Under the pieces are notes generated by a model, which worked only from the letters and a program-made list of their open reading frames with translations, did not search any database and had not been told where the DNA came from. Position numbers and translations under genes: made by a program. Shown here piece by piece: positions 1 to 7,396 of a DNA stretch of 27,463 nt. Location of the stretch: contig DAIMZM010000021.1 in NCBI GenBank assembly GCA_036733985.1, positions 1-27,463 on the forward strand, given 5' to 3'. Each line of letters starts with the position of its first letter. Positions within the stretch are counted from its first letter, which is position 1. The stretch comes from DAIMZM01 sp036733985. Its GTDB lineage: Bacteria; Bacillota; Dehalobacteriia; UBA4068.

Positions 1-8
1 GCAAAGGC

Positions 9-989
9 ATGAGCATGTATGGCGCGCCGCCGCCGCTATTGGACATCGACGGCTTATCCGTGGGTTTTGCCCAGGCGGCTGGCTATGAGCCGGCTGTGGA
101 TCGGGGCAGCCTGCAGCTGGCGGCGGGCCAGGTTTTGGGCCTGGTGGGGGAAAGCGGCTGCGGCAAAAGTACCCTGGCCCGGGCTGTGCTGGGTCTGCTG
201 CCCCCTGGCGGCCGGGTGCTCAGGGGCCGGGTACTGTTCCAGGAGCGGGATATCTGGGAGATGCACCCAGATCAGCTCCGGCTGCTGCGCCGCCGCCATC
301 TGGCCCTGATCAGCCAAAACAGCCTGGAAAGCCTGGATCCCCTCTATACCGTGGGCAATCAGCTCCGGGAGGCTTTGGCCGGGCAGGGGCCTGGCGCCGC
401 CGCCCGGCTCAGGGCAGTGGAATTGCTGGCCCAGGTGGGTTTAAGCCCGGCCCAGGATTATCTGGCCAAGTATCCCCACCAGCTGTCCGGCGGCCAGCAA
501 CAGCGGCTGCTGATCGCCCTGGCCCTGGCCGGTTCCCCCCAATTGCTGATCGCCGACGAGCCCACCGGGGCCCTGGATGCCACGGTGCAGGCCCAAATCA
601 TCCATTTGCTGCGGCGGCTGGGGCGGGAGCGGGCCATGGCCATGATCCTGATCAGCCATGACCTGGCTTCCGTGGCCGCTTTGGCAGAGCAGGTAGCGGT
701 GATGTACGCCGGCCGGGTCATGGAACAGGGCAGCGCGGCGGAAATTTATTACCGCCCCCGGCACCCCTATACCAAGGGTTTGCTGGCTGCCGCGGCCCAG
801 CCGGGCCTGGGCGGTAAAGCCCGGCTCCAGCCCTTGCCCGGTCAGCCTGGGGAACGGCCTCAGGCGGCGGAGAGCTGCGCCTTTGCCCTGCGCTGCCCGG
901 AATGTATGAATATTTGCCTGCGCCGCCGGCCAGCGGAAACCCTGATCAACCCCGCCCATAAGGCCGCCTGCTGGCTGACGGCTACTTAA
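9..989 (+). CDS. Peptide/nickel-type ABC transporter ATP-binding protein (DppD/OppD-like)
   Basis: This is the cytoplasmic ATPase that powers an ABC importer of the dipeptide/oligopeptide/nickel family. The order is Walker A GESGCGKST (about residues 47-55), a Q-loop in ISQNSLESLDPL, the signature LSGGQQQR, Walker B LLIADEPTGALD and an H-loop in ISHDLAS. The C-terminus has the oligopeptide-transporter extension YRPRHPYTKGLL followed by a Cys-containing CAFALRCPECMNIC tail, typical of DppD/DppF. At 326 aa it is full length. The ATG at 9 sits in an ATGA context suggesting overlap with an upstream gene outside the window. The ATG at 15 is an alternative with better spacing from AAAGG at 3-7. No second ATPase follows, so permeases and partner should lie upstream. 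The substrate cannot be read from this subunit. Confidence 0.9.
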   Translation: MSMYGAPPPLLDIDGLSVGFAQAAGYEPAVDRGSLQLAAGQVLGLVGESGCGKSTLARAVLGLLPPGGRVLRGRVLFQERDIWEMHPDQLRLLRRRHLALISQNSLESLDPLYTVGNQLREALAGQGPGAAARLRAVELLAQVGLSPAQDYLAKYPHQLSGGQQQRLLIALALAGSPQLLIADEPTGALDATVQAQIIHLLRRLGRERAMAMILISHDLASVAALAEQVAVMYAGRVMEQGSAAEIYYRPRHPYTKGLLAAAAQPGLGGKARLQPLPGQPGERPQAAESCAFALRCPECMNICLRRRPAETLINPAHKAACWLTAT

Positions 990-1030
990 ACAGCGGAAAA
1001 TTACTGAAGACTATCGGAGGGATTAGAGGA

Positions 1031-1363
1031 ATGAAAATAGGTATTATCAGATGCGCGCAAACCGAAGACTATTGTCCGGGGACCACCGACTTCAAGATGA
1101 TCAAAGAAAGGAAAGGCGCTTTTGCCGGGGTTGAAGAAGAAATAGAAATCGTCGGTTTTATCAATTGCGGCGGCTGCCCGGCCAAGAAGGCGGTTCTCAG
1201 AGCCAGGGAATTGGTGAAGCGGGGCGCGGATACGATTGTTTTTGCCTCCTGCATCCAGCGGGGAAACCCGATCGGCTATCCCTGCCCCTTTGCCAAGAAA
1301 ATGAAGGAGATCATTGTGGAGGATCTGCCGGACACGGTTAAGTTTATCGACTATACGCATTAA
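1031..1363 (+). CDS. CGGC domain-containing small protein
   Basis: A 110-residue soluble protein with Cys at 8 and 15, a CGGC motif at residues 46-49 and two further cysteines in FASCIQRGNPIGYPCP. This layout matches the CGGC-domain family, presumed to bind metal or act in redox chemistry; no reaction is established. A good ribosome binding site (CGGAGGG, 1015-1021) lies nine bases before the ATG. It sits 41 bases after the ABC ATPase gene and ends at a strong terminator, so it is probably the last gene of that transcription unit. The family call rests on the CGGC core and overall cysteine pattern; the function is unknown. Confidence 0.75.
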   Translation: MKIGIIRCAQTEDYCPGTTDFKMIKERKGAFAGVEEEIEIVGFINCGGCPAKKAVLRARELVKRGADTIVFASCIQRGNPIGYPCPFAKKMKEIIVEDLPDTVKFIDYTH

Positions 1364-1376
1364 GACTGCTGCCCGG

Positions 1377-1420
1377 AAGCGCCCCCTGCTCTTGAAAAAG
1401 CAGGGGGCGCTTTTTATTTT
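1377..1420 (+). terminator. Strong intrinsic terminator after the CGGC gene
   Basis: A perfect 14-bp stem (1377-1390 with 1399-1412), GC-rich in the centre, an 8-base loop, and a T-rich run TTTTTATTTT. It ends the ABC/CGGC unit and insulates the following GntR-led cassette. Confidence 0.92.
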
Positions 1421-1427
1421 CCGGCTA

Positions 1428-1456
1428 TTGACAGTAAGTGGAAGGCATGCTATATT
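1428..1456 (+). promoter_or_regulatory. Vegetative promoter of the GntR–glycyl radical enzyme operon
   Basis: TTGACA at 1428-1433, a 17-base spacer and TATATT at 1451-1456, a near-consensus sigma-A promoter. It starts directly after the terminator at 1377-1420, so the cassette is an independent unit. Confidence 0.85.
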
Positions 1457-1465
1457 AATTTTAGG

Positions 1466-1488
1466 ATATCAAAATAGATTTGGGATAT
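1466..1488 (+). promoter_or_regulatory. Candidate operator (imperfect inverted repeat) for the GntR regulator
   Basis: ATATC at 1466-1470 and GATAT at 1484-1488 form inverted arms around an AT-rich centre that is itself partly symmetric (AAAT/ATTT). The site lies just downstream of the -10 box, where a bound repressor would block transcription, and immediately before the gntR start. Its size suits a GntR/FCD dimer. Assignment to this regulator is an inference from position. Confidence 0.45.
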
Positions 1489-1500
1489 TGAGGTGATGGA

Positions 1501-2193
1501 ATGGAACAGCAGTTGTCAGCCGCCTTTGCCCACCCGGCCAAGGAGGAGAGCCTGGCGGAGCAGGCTTACCGCAGGATCAAGCTGAATATCCTCAACCTGA
1601 CCTATGCCCCCGGCTCTGATTTGACCGAAGCCCGGCTCTCCCAGGAGCTGGATATGAGCCGCATGCCGGTGCGCATGGCCATGCAGCGACTGGAGCACGA
1701 GGGCTGGCTCACCGCGGATTTCCGCAAGAAAACCAAGGTGCGGGCCATCAGCCGCCAGGATGTGGCGGATCTTTACGAATTCCGCCGCCTGATCGAGCTG
1801 CCGGCCATGCGGCGCATCTTTGCCCAGGGCAAAACCTGGGATTACTCTTTCCTGATGGAGCAGGGCCTGCTCCGGATCAAGGCCTGCCGCCATGACCTCT
1901 ACAGCCGGGAGCGGGCGGAAACCGACCTGCATATGGCCATTGTGGGCGTGCTGGGCAATCAGCGCATCAACCGTATTTACCAGCAGGCTCAGGATGAGCT
2001 GATCCGCATCGGCCTCCTCTTCGTCACCCCGGAGGACCGGGAGGAGCATTATATCGACCAGATCATCGCCGGCTGGGAGCAAATCATCCTGGCGGTGCGG
2101 GAAAACCGGGAAGCCGAGGCTTTGGCAATTTTCGATCACGATCATATCACCGGCGCGCTGGCGCTGGCATTAAAGCAAATCAAGGAGGGCTGA
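1501..2193 (+). CDS. GntR family transcriptional regulator, FCD subfamily
   Basis: A 230-residue DNA-binding regulator. Residues about 15-80 form a winged helix-turn-helix with family-typical SLAEQAYRRIKLNIL, YAPGSDLTEARLSQEL and SRMPVRMAMQRLEHEGWL. Residues about 90-225 form an all-helical FCD ligand-binding domain with the conserved ETDLHMAIV helix, which in relatives contributes Asp and His to a metal or ligand site. ATG at 1501 follows AGGTGAT. The stop lies two bases before the glycyl radical enzyme start, so regulator, enzyme and activase are one operon. FCD regulators usually sense small organic acids; the effector is probably the substrate or product of the downstream enzyme, which is not identified. 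Confidence 0.9.
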   Translation: MEQQLSAAFAHPAKEESLAEQAYRRIKLNILNLTYAPGSDLTEARLSQELDMSRMPVRMAMQRLEHEGWLTADFRKKTKVRAISRQDVADLYEFRRLIELPAMRRIFAQGKTWDYSFLMEQGLLRIKACRHDLYSRERAETDLHMAIVGVLGNQRINRIYQQAQDELIRIGLLFVTPEDREEHYIDQIIAGWEQIILAVRENREAEALAIFDHDHITGALALALKQIKEG

Positions 2194-2195
2194 GC

Positions 2196-4574
2196 ATGGC
2201 CGCTTATTTGGAACGTATCGCCAGGCTGAAACAGCGCCTGCTGGAAATCAGGCCGGAAATGGATTTGGAGAACGCCCGGATCCTCACGGAAGGTTTTATC
2301 GAGTACGAGAACATGCCCCTGATCCTGAAAAAGGCCTATGCTTTCCGTAAGCAATGCTCTGAAAAGACCATTTTCATCCAGGACGATGAGCTGATCGTGG
2401 GCAATGCCGGTTCCAAAGTGCGGGGGGGCATTCTCTGCGCCGATTGCTGCTGGTCTGTGCTGGACAATGAGCTGGAAACCATGAGCAGCCGCCGCTATGA
2501 CCCCTTCTACCTCCGGGATGCCGATAAGCAGGTCTTTACCGAAGTGGTGAAGCCCTATTGGCGGGGCCGTTCCAATTTCGAGCAGTGGCGGCGGCAGATC
2601 CCGGAGGATTTGCGCCTGCTCCGGGATAACGGCGTGGTGTTCATTGACCGGAAAGGGGTGCGGGGCTTTGGCGAGACCACTGCCGGCTATACCTGGCTGC
2701 TGCAGGCCGGGGTTTCCGGCATCCGGGCCTATGTGGAAGCCCGCCGGGCCGAGCTGGATCTGGCTGTCCCCGGGGATCTGGAAAAGGATGATTTCCTGCG
2801 GGCCCTCTTAATGGTGGGGGAGGGCATGGTGATCATGGCCAACCGCTACGCCGACCTGGCGGAGCAGATGGCGGCTGAGGAAGCGGACCCCCTGCGCCGG
2901 GCAGAGCTGGCGGAGATCGCCGCTATCTGCCGCCGGGTGCCGGAGCAGCCTGCCGCCACGTTCCGGGAAGCCCTGCAGTCCCTCTACTTCTACCAGACCT
3001 GCATTTTCATGGAGCAAAACGCCGCTTCCTATAATCCGGGCCGCATGGATCAATACCTCTGGCCCTATTACCAGGCGGATCTGGCCGCGGGCCGCCTGGA
3101 TCAGGAACAGGCCCAGGAATTGCTGGACTGCCTGTGGATCAAGTTTTCCGAGCCCTGTTTGTTCCAGGACGCGGTGACCGCCGAATACGCCGCCGGTTAT
3201 CCCATGTTCCAGAATGTCACCGTAGGCGGCATTGACCAATATGGCCGGGACGCGGTGAACGACCTCTCCTACATGATTTTGCAGGCCACTATGGAGGTGC
3301 AGCTTTATCAGCCCTCCCTGTCCGTCCGCTATAATCTGGCCAAGAACCCGGCCAGTTTCCTGCGGAAAGTGGTGGAGCTGATGGCTATGGGCACCGGCTT
3401 TCCCGCCTTCCATAACGACGAGGTGGGCATCCGCATGCTGCTGAACAAAGGCGTGCCCCTGTCCGAGGCCTGGGACTGGAATCCCTGCGGCTGCGTGGAA
3501 ACCAATTTGGAAGGCCGCCTGCGCCAGTATACGGATTTGGCCGACATCAATCTGGGCTCCGTGATCGAGCTGGCCCTGACCAATGGCTATTGCCGGAAAA
3601 GCGGCGAGAAAATCTCGGTTTCCAGCGGCGACCCCCTCTCTTTCGCTACTTACGAAGAATTCAAGGAAGCGGTGAAGGCCCAGCTCCGCCATATCATCCA
3701 CGCCACGGTGGCCGGCAGCCATCTGCTGGATGAGATCGGTAAGGAACGGCCGGTGCCCGCCCTCTCCTTCACCTTCAAGGAGTGCATAGAGAAGGGCCTG
3801 GATTATTCCGTGGGCGGGGCCAAGTATAATTGCGGCAACGGCGTCATCATGATCGGCGTGGCGGATCTGGTGAACAGCATGGCCGCCATCCGCCAACTGG
3901 TTTATGAGGACAAAAGCGTGGCCATGGCGGACCTGCTGGCGGCCCTGGCAGCGGATTTTGACGGCTATCCGGAAATCAAGGCCCTCTGCGACGCCGCGCC
4001 TAAATACGGCAACGACGACCCCCGGGTGGATGATCTGGTGGGGGAAATGTTCACTTTCATCGCCGACGAGGTGGAGCGTTATCAGAGCAAATTCGGCAAG
4101 ATGACCCCGGGCATCCTGCCCGTCTCCGGCAATACCCCCTTTGGCCTGGAAGTGGGGGCCCTGCCCTCGGGCCGCCGGGCCTGGAAGCCCCTGGCCGACG
4201 GGGTCAGCCCCAATGGGGGCACGGATTTCGGCGGGCCCACGGCTGTGCTGAAATCCGTAGCCAATCTGCCCCATGACCGCTTTGTCCAGGGCACTTTGCT
4301 GAATATGAAAGTGGAAGACAGCCTGCTGACCACGGAAAACGGCATCCGCCAGATGATGGCCTTGCTGAAAAGCATGTGCAGCTTAGGCGTTTACCATGTG
4401 CAGTTCAATGTGATCGACCAGCAGAAGCTGATCAAGGCCCAGGCCCATCCCGAGCAATACCGGGGTTTGCTGGTGCGGGTGGCCGGCTATACCGCCTACT
4501 TTGTGGAGCTGGGCAAGGATGTGCAGGACGAGATCATCGCCCGCACGGTCCAGCATAGCCTGGGGGTATCATGA
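2196..4574 (+). CDS. Glycyl radical enzyme of the Cys-x-Glu class (pyruvate formate-lyase-like fold), substrate unknown
   Basis: A 792-residue oxygen-sensitive enzyme that would carry a stable glycyl radical generated by the adjacent activase. The catalytic loop NPCGCVETN places the thiyl Cys at 433 and a Glu base at 435. True pyruvate formate-lyases have two adjacent Cys here, whereas Cys-x-Glu is typical of lyases, dehydratases and arylacetate decarboxylases. The radical site is RVAGYTAY with Gly764, 29 residues from the end. From memory, 4-hydroxyphenylacetate decarboxylase has a similar GGCLETSPG loop, a similar RVAGFTQYWCELG tail and an APKYGN segment. Its catalytic Glu in the NVETCG region appears replaced by Ile here, and no small Fe-S subunit gene is present. 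RBS AAGGAGG is seven bases before ATG. It is not formate acetyltransferase; the precise reaction is unassigned. Confidence 0.9.
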   Translation: MAAYLERIARLKQRLLEIRPEMDLENARILTEGFIEYENMPLILKKAYAFRKQCSEKTIFIQDDELIVGNAGSKVRGGILCADCCWSVLDNELETMSSRRYDPFYLRDADKQVFTEVVKPYWRGRSNFEQWRRQIPEDLRLLRDNGVVFIDRKGVRGFGETTAGYTWLLQAGVSGIRAYVEARRAELDLAVPGDLEKDDFLRALLMVGEGMVIMANRYADLAEQMAAEEADPLRRAELAEIAAICRRVPEQPAATFREALQSLYFYQTCIFMEQNAASYNPGRMDQYLWPYYQADLAAGRLDQEQAQELLDCLWIKFSEPCLFQDAVTAEYAAGYPMFQNVTVGGIDQYGRDAVNDLSYMILQATMEVQLYQPSLSVRYNLAKNPASFLRKVVELMAMGTGFPAFHNDEVGIRMLLNKGVPLSEAWDWNPCGCVETNLEGRLRQYTDLADINLGSVIELALTNGYCRKSGEKISVSSGDPLSFATYEEFKEAVKAQLRHIIHATVAGSHLLDEIGKERPVPALSFTFKECIEKGLDYSVGGAKYNCGNGVIMIGVADLVNSMAAIRQLVYEDKSVAMADLLAALAADFDGYPEIKALCDAAPKYGNDDPRVDDLVGEMFTFIADEVERYQSKFGKMTPGILPVSGNTPFGLEVGALPSGRRAWKPLADGVSPNGGTDFGGPTAVLKSVANLPHDRFVQGTLLNMKVEDSLLTTENGIRQMMALLKSMCSLGVYHVQFNVIDQQKLIKAQAHPEQYRGLLVRVAGYTAYFVELGKDVQDEIIARTVQHSLGVS

Positions 4575-5332
4575 TGGGGGAAAGCGGCATGATCCTGCGC
4601 TTGGAGCGCTCCTCCATCCATGACGGGGAGGGCCTGCGCACCGTGGTCTTTTTCAAAGGCTGCCCCTTAAGCTGCGCCTGGTGCTCCACGCCGGAAAGCC
4701 AGTCCCCGGAGATCGAGAAGGGCGAAGGCTATAGCTACGGACAGCGGATGACCGTGGCGGAAGTGATGGCGGAAATCGGCAAGGACGAGGTGTTCTTCTT
4801 CCATTCCGGCGGCGGCGTCACCCTTTCCGGCGGCGAACCCCTGCTCCAGGCGGATTTCGCCGCCGCCCTGCTCAAAGAGGCCCGGCGGCTGAACATCGAT
4901 ACGGCCCTGGAAAGCAGCCTGGCCTTGCCCTGGCGGGAAGTGGCCAAGGCCCTGCCTGACCTGAACACCCTCTTTGCCGATATCAAGCTGATGAACCCAG
5001 AGCGGCACCGCTTCTGGTGCGGCCAGGATAACCAGCTGATCCTGGAAAACCTGCGGCGGGTGGCTGCCTGGGACTGGCCGCTGACGCTGGTGGCCCGCAT
5101 GCCCCTGGTCCCCGGGGTGAATGATGACGACGAGAATATCCTGGCCACCGCCCGCTTTTGCCGGGAATTGGGCCGGGTGGAACGGCTGGAACTGCTGCCC
5201 TATCACCGCCTGGGCCTGCATACCTATGCCAAACTGGGCCGGGAATATCTGCTTCCCCAGGTCAAGCCCCCCTCTCCGGACTATCTGGCGGAAAGGCGGC
5301 GGCTGGCCGGGCAATATATCCCCTGCGTCTAG
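4571..5332 (+). CDS. Glycyl radical enzyme activase (radical SAM), compact form without ferredoxin domain
   Basis: A 253-residue radical SAM protein that would use S-adenosylmethionine and a [4Fe-4S] cluster to make the Gly764 radical on the upstream enzyme. The cluster motif CPLSCAWC gives Cys31, Cys35 and Cys38, preceded by the activase-typical SSIHDGEGLRTVVFFKGC and followed by STPESQ. The SAM-binding segment SGGGVTLSGGEPLLQ and the later ADIKLMNPERH and LVPGVNDD motifs are present. In most activases of non-PFL glycyl radical enzymes, about 50 residues with two CxxCxxCxxxC clusters lie between the PESQ region and the SGGGVT region. Here they are absent, leaving only a short linker (about 46-60). 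The ATG overlaps the enzyme's stop as ATGA, indicating translational coupling. Confidence 0.92.
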   Translation: MMGESGMILRLERSSIHDGEGLRTVVFFKGCPLSCAWCSTPESQSPEIEKGEGYSYGQRMTVAEVMAEIGKDEVFFFHSGGGVTLSGGEPLLQADFAAALLKEARRLNIDTALESSLALPWREVAKALPDLNTLFADIKLMNPERHRFWCGQDNQLILENLRRVAAWDWPLTLVARMPLVPGVNDDDENILATARFCRELGRVERLELLPYHRLGLHTYAKLGREYLLPQVKPPSPDYLAERRRLAGQYIPCV

Positions 5333-5374
5333 CAAGCCCGGCAATTTTTTCTAGTATTTTTCTTCCCTATCCTG

Positions 5375-5380
5375 TATAAT
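5375..5380 (+). promoter_or_regulatory. Possible -10 box for the hypothetical gene at 5432
   Basis: A perfect TATAAT 51 bases before the chosen start. No good -35 hexamer is visible at 16-18 bases spacing (only AT-rich TAGTAT), so the promoter is tentative. No clear terminator separates it from the activase gene. Confidence 0.4.
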
Positions 5381-5431
5381 GAAGGCAGCCTGAAAGTGAT
5401 TGAAAAACCATATATGGTGGGGAGGATCAAG

Positions 5432-6022
5432 ATGAAATCCGATATCATAACCCTGAAACAGTTTCCCGGGGATATCGCCGGGGCGCTGGAGGAGACCGAG
5501 CGGGCCGCGGCCTATAACCGGCTGAAGCCCCAGAGCATCAATACCCTGCGCCTGTTGGCGGAAGAGCAGATCGCCATTACCGCCGAAGTGCTGAAGACGT
5601 TTAGCGGCCAGTTCTGGCTGGAAAACGACGGCCCTGATTATGAACTGCATCTGCTGGCCCTGGCACCCATCGGCCTGGAAGAGCTGGATACCTTTGTGGA
5701 TCTGTCCACGGCGAAAAACAATACCTATCCCAAAGGCATGAAAGGCCGGATCTCCGCCGTGATCGACGCTTTCCTGATCGCCCAGGGGGAAAGCGCCGCC
5801 CTGGGCATGGGCATCAGCGATATGATGGGCGGCTTTATCCCTTCGCCGGACAGCATGATCTGGTCCATGCGCCGCTATCAGCAGGACGCGCCGGAGCAAG
5901 CCAAGGACGAGGAGCTGGAAGGCATTGAGAAATCGATCATCGACCGCTATGCGGACGATGTCGTGGTGACGGTGCGCAGCAATAAGGTGGAGCTGGTGGT
6001 GAAAAAGACCGTCAAAGAATAA
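5432..6022 (+). CDS. Conserved-looking hypothetical protein (196 aa)
   Basis: I do not recognise this gene with confidence. The ATG at 5432 was chosen because GGGGAGGA lies directly upstream at the right spacing; a longer reading from 5396 lacks such a site. The protein is soluble, acidic and mostly helical in the first third, with SINTLRLLAEEQIAITAEVL, then GQFWLENDGPDYELHLLAL, then a Gly/Met-rich GMGISDMMGGF segment, and ends with alternating hydrophobic residues in DDVVVTVRSNKVELVVKK. This layout faintly resembles small GHKL/anti-sigma-like ATPases, but no full ATP-binding N-box or G-boxes are evident. It follows the activase by about 100 bases and ends before a two-way terminator. A link to the radical enzyme is possible but not shown. 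Confidence 0.75.
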   Translation: MKSDIITLKQFPGDIAGALEETERAAAYNRLKPQSINTLRLLAEEQIAITAEVLKTFSGQFWLENDGPDYELHLLALAPIGLEELDTFVDLSTAKNNTYPKGMKGRISAVIDAFLIAQGESAALGMGISDMMGGFIPSPDSMIWSMRRYQQDAPEQAKDEELEGIEKSIIDRYADDVVVTVRSNKVELVVKKTVKE

Positions 6023-6065
6023 GGGCGGGCAATCCCGGCCTTAGGCTAGGGGAGATTATAAAAAC

Positions 6066-6101
6066 AAAGGCAGGGCGCCGCCATTACGGCGCCCTGCCTT
6101 T
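6066..6101. terminator. Bidirectional intrinsic terminator
   Basis: A perfect 15-bp stem (6066-6080 with 6087-6101) and a 6-base loop. It has A-rich sequence on the left (6058-6068) and TTT on the right, so it can stop transcription from both convergent neighbours. The poly-U is better on the minus strand. Confidence 0.88.
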
Positions 6102-6132
6102 ATGCTTCTGCCTTGCTTTTCAGCTGCCCGGC

Positions 6133-6369
6133 TTACAGCTCAAAACCCAGATCCAGGATAGCTTCCTTGGCCTTGGCCAGATCGCCTTCCTCATGGAGCA
6201 TCAGGGAAACGGCCCCCAGTTTAAAATCAGCGGTAGCGTGGACGCCGGCCATGGCGTTCAGGGTTTTTTCGATATTGGCGGCGCAATGCTCGCAGGTCAT
6301 GCCCTTCACCGGCAAAATCAGATGCAGGTGGTCATGCTCCTTTTGGCCGCAGCCACAAGTTTCGCACAT
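6133..6369 (-). CDS. Heavy-metal-associated (HMA) domain protein, copper-chaperone-like
   Basis: A 78-residue cytoplasmic metal-binding protein. The start is the ATG whose codon reads complementary to 6367-6369, because AAGGAGG lies just upstream on the minus strand; the longer reading to 6483 has no such site. The N-terminus is Cys/His-rich (MCETCGCGQKEHDHLH). The HMA core follows with GMTCEHCAANIEK, the GMTCxxC copper-binding loop of CopZ and Cu-ATPase N-domains, and a standard beta-alpha-beta-beta-alpha-beta length. The extra N-terminal cysteines and histidines are unlike plain CopZ and may form a second metal site. No copper ATPase or CsoR gene is nearby, so the metal partner is unknown. 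Confidence 0.88.
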   Translation of the reverse strand: MCETCGCGQKEHDHLHLILPVKGMTCEHCAANIEKTLNAMAGVHATADFKLGAVSLMLHEEGDLAKAKEAILDLGFEL

Positions 6370-6454
6370 GGATGATTCCTCCTTTTGGTATCCCAAATTC
6401 CAACAGCCGGCCCGGTTTTTACAATAAACCTGGGGCGGCGCGAATACTGTCTCT

Positions 6455-6483
6455 AGATTACCATATCTTTTGCCATAATTCAA
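6455..6483 (-). promoter_or_regulatory. Promoter of the HMA gene
   Basis: On the minus strand TTGAAT (6478-6483), a 17-base spacer and TAATCT (6455-6460) with an upstream TGg extended -10. It drives the HMA gene and lies back to back with the walJ promoter. Confidence 0.6.
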
Positions 6484-6505
6484 GCTGTACCCCAGGGGCG
6501 GAATA

Positions 6506-6514
6506 TGCTAGAAT
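6506..6514 (+). promoter_or_regulatory. Extended -10 promoter of walJ
   Basis: TGC-TAGAAT at 6506-6514 is an extended -10 element 43 bases before the walJ start. The -35 region is poor, as tolerated by extended -10 promoters. Confidence 0.5.
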
Positions 6515-6556
6515 AAAGCGGTATTCATGCCCCTGCAGAGATGAATTGAGGTATCC

Positions 6557-7339
6557 ATGAAATTCACCACCATTGTTTCCGGCTCCTCCGGCAATTGCGT
6601 TTATGTGGAGGGCGGCCGCACCGGCCTGCTGATCGACGCGGGCTGCAGCATCCGGGCCTTAAGAGCGGCCCTGGCCGGCCTACATATTGAGGAAAGCCGG
6701 ATCGCCGGCATTCTCATTACCCATGAGCACAGCGATCATATCAGCGGCGCGGCCCGGATCAGCCGCCGCCTGTCCCTGCCCATTTACGCCAGTGAACTGA
6801 CCTGGGAAAATCTGCCTTTCCGGGAGGACTTTTTCGGCTGGGAGCGTCATATATTCGACTATGGCATGGAAATCGGCGATATCGGCCTGGTTTTTTTCCG
6901 CGTTTCCCATGACGCCGCCCAGCCGGTGGGCTTTGTTTTTGAGCATCAGTGCCAGCGGATCGGCCTGGCAACCGATACCGGCATGGTCACGCCCTCCATG
7001 CGCAGGCTGCTGAAGAACGTCAGCGCCCTGATCCTGGAGGCCAATCATGACCATCCCCTGCTGATGGGCGGCCCTTACCCCCGCTTTCTCAAGCAGCGGG
7101 TGGCTTCGGAGCGGGGCCATCTTTCCAATGCGCAGGCAGCCGCGGCCCTTTCCGAGCTGATCGGCGGGGAAACCAGGGCCGTACTGCTGGCGCATTTATC
7201 CGCTACTAATAATACGCCGGAGCTGGCCAGGTCAGCGGCCGTAGCCGCTTTGTCTTCCCGGCTGGAAGACGGGGGGCTGTATCTGGATATCGCCCCCCGC
7301 TACACGCCCCATGGGCTGATCGATCTGGATACGCTGTAA
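6557..7339 (+). CDS. walJ: MBL-fold metallohydrolase, WalJ/YycJ family
   Basis: A 260-residue beta-lactamase-fold hydrolase of the WalJ (YycJ/VicX) group, linked in Bacillota to cell-wall homeostasis and DNA-replication coordination; its substrate is not settled. The family-typical N-terminus VSGSSGNC is at residues 7-14, the metal motif THEHSDH at 55-61, a further metal ligand in ATDTGMV, and late histidines in NHDHPLL, RGHLSN and LAHLS. The ATG at 6557 follows GAGGTATCC. It is followed by a membrane-anchored HtrA-like protease, as in the walRKHIJ-htrA clusters of bacilli, but the WalRK two-component genes are not in this window. Confidence 0.88.
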   Translation: MKFTTIVSGSSGNCVYVEGGRTGLLIDAGCSIRALRAALAGLHIEESRIAGILITHEHSDHISGAARISRRLSLPIYASELTWENLPFREDFFGWERHIFDYGMEIGDIGLVFFRVSHDAAQPVGFVFEHQCQRIGLATDTGMVTPSMRRLLKNVSALILEANHDHPLLMGGPYPRFLKQRVASERGHLSNAQAAAALSELIGGETRAVLLAHLSATNNTPELARSAAVAALSSRLEDGGLYLDIAPRYTPHGLIDLDTL

Positions 7340-7396
7340 GCCAAGGCCTAAAAGGCCAGGCGCCGGCAGGGCAGACAGTGAAAGGAGATTTTGCCA

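Noticed and set aside
2808..4274. A 488-codon open frame on the minus strand inside the glycyl radical enzyme gene
   Set aside because: It is an antisense shadow in GC-rich DNA; the + strand frame has unmistakable family motifs and the minus frame shows none.
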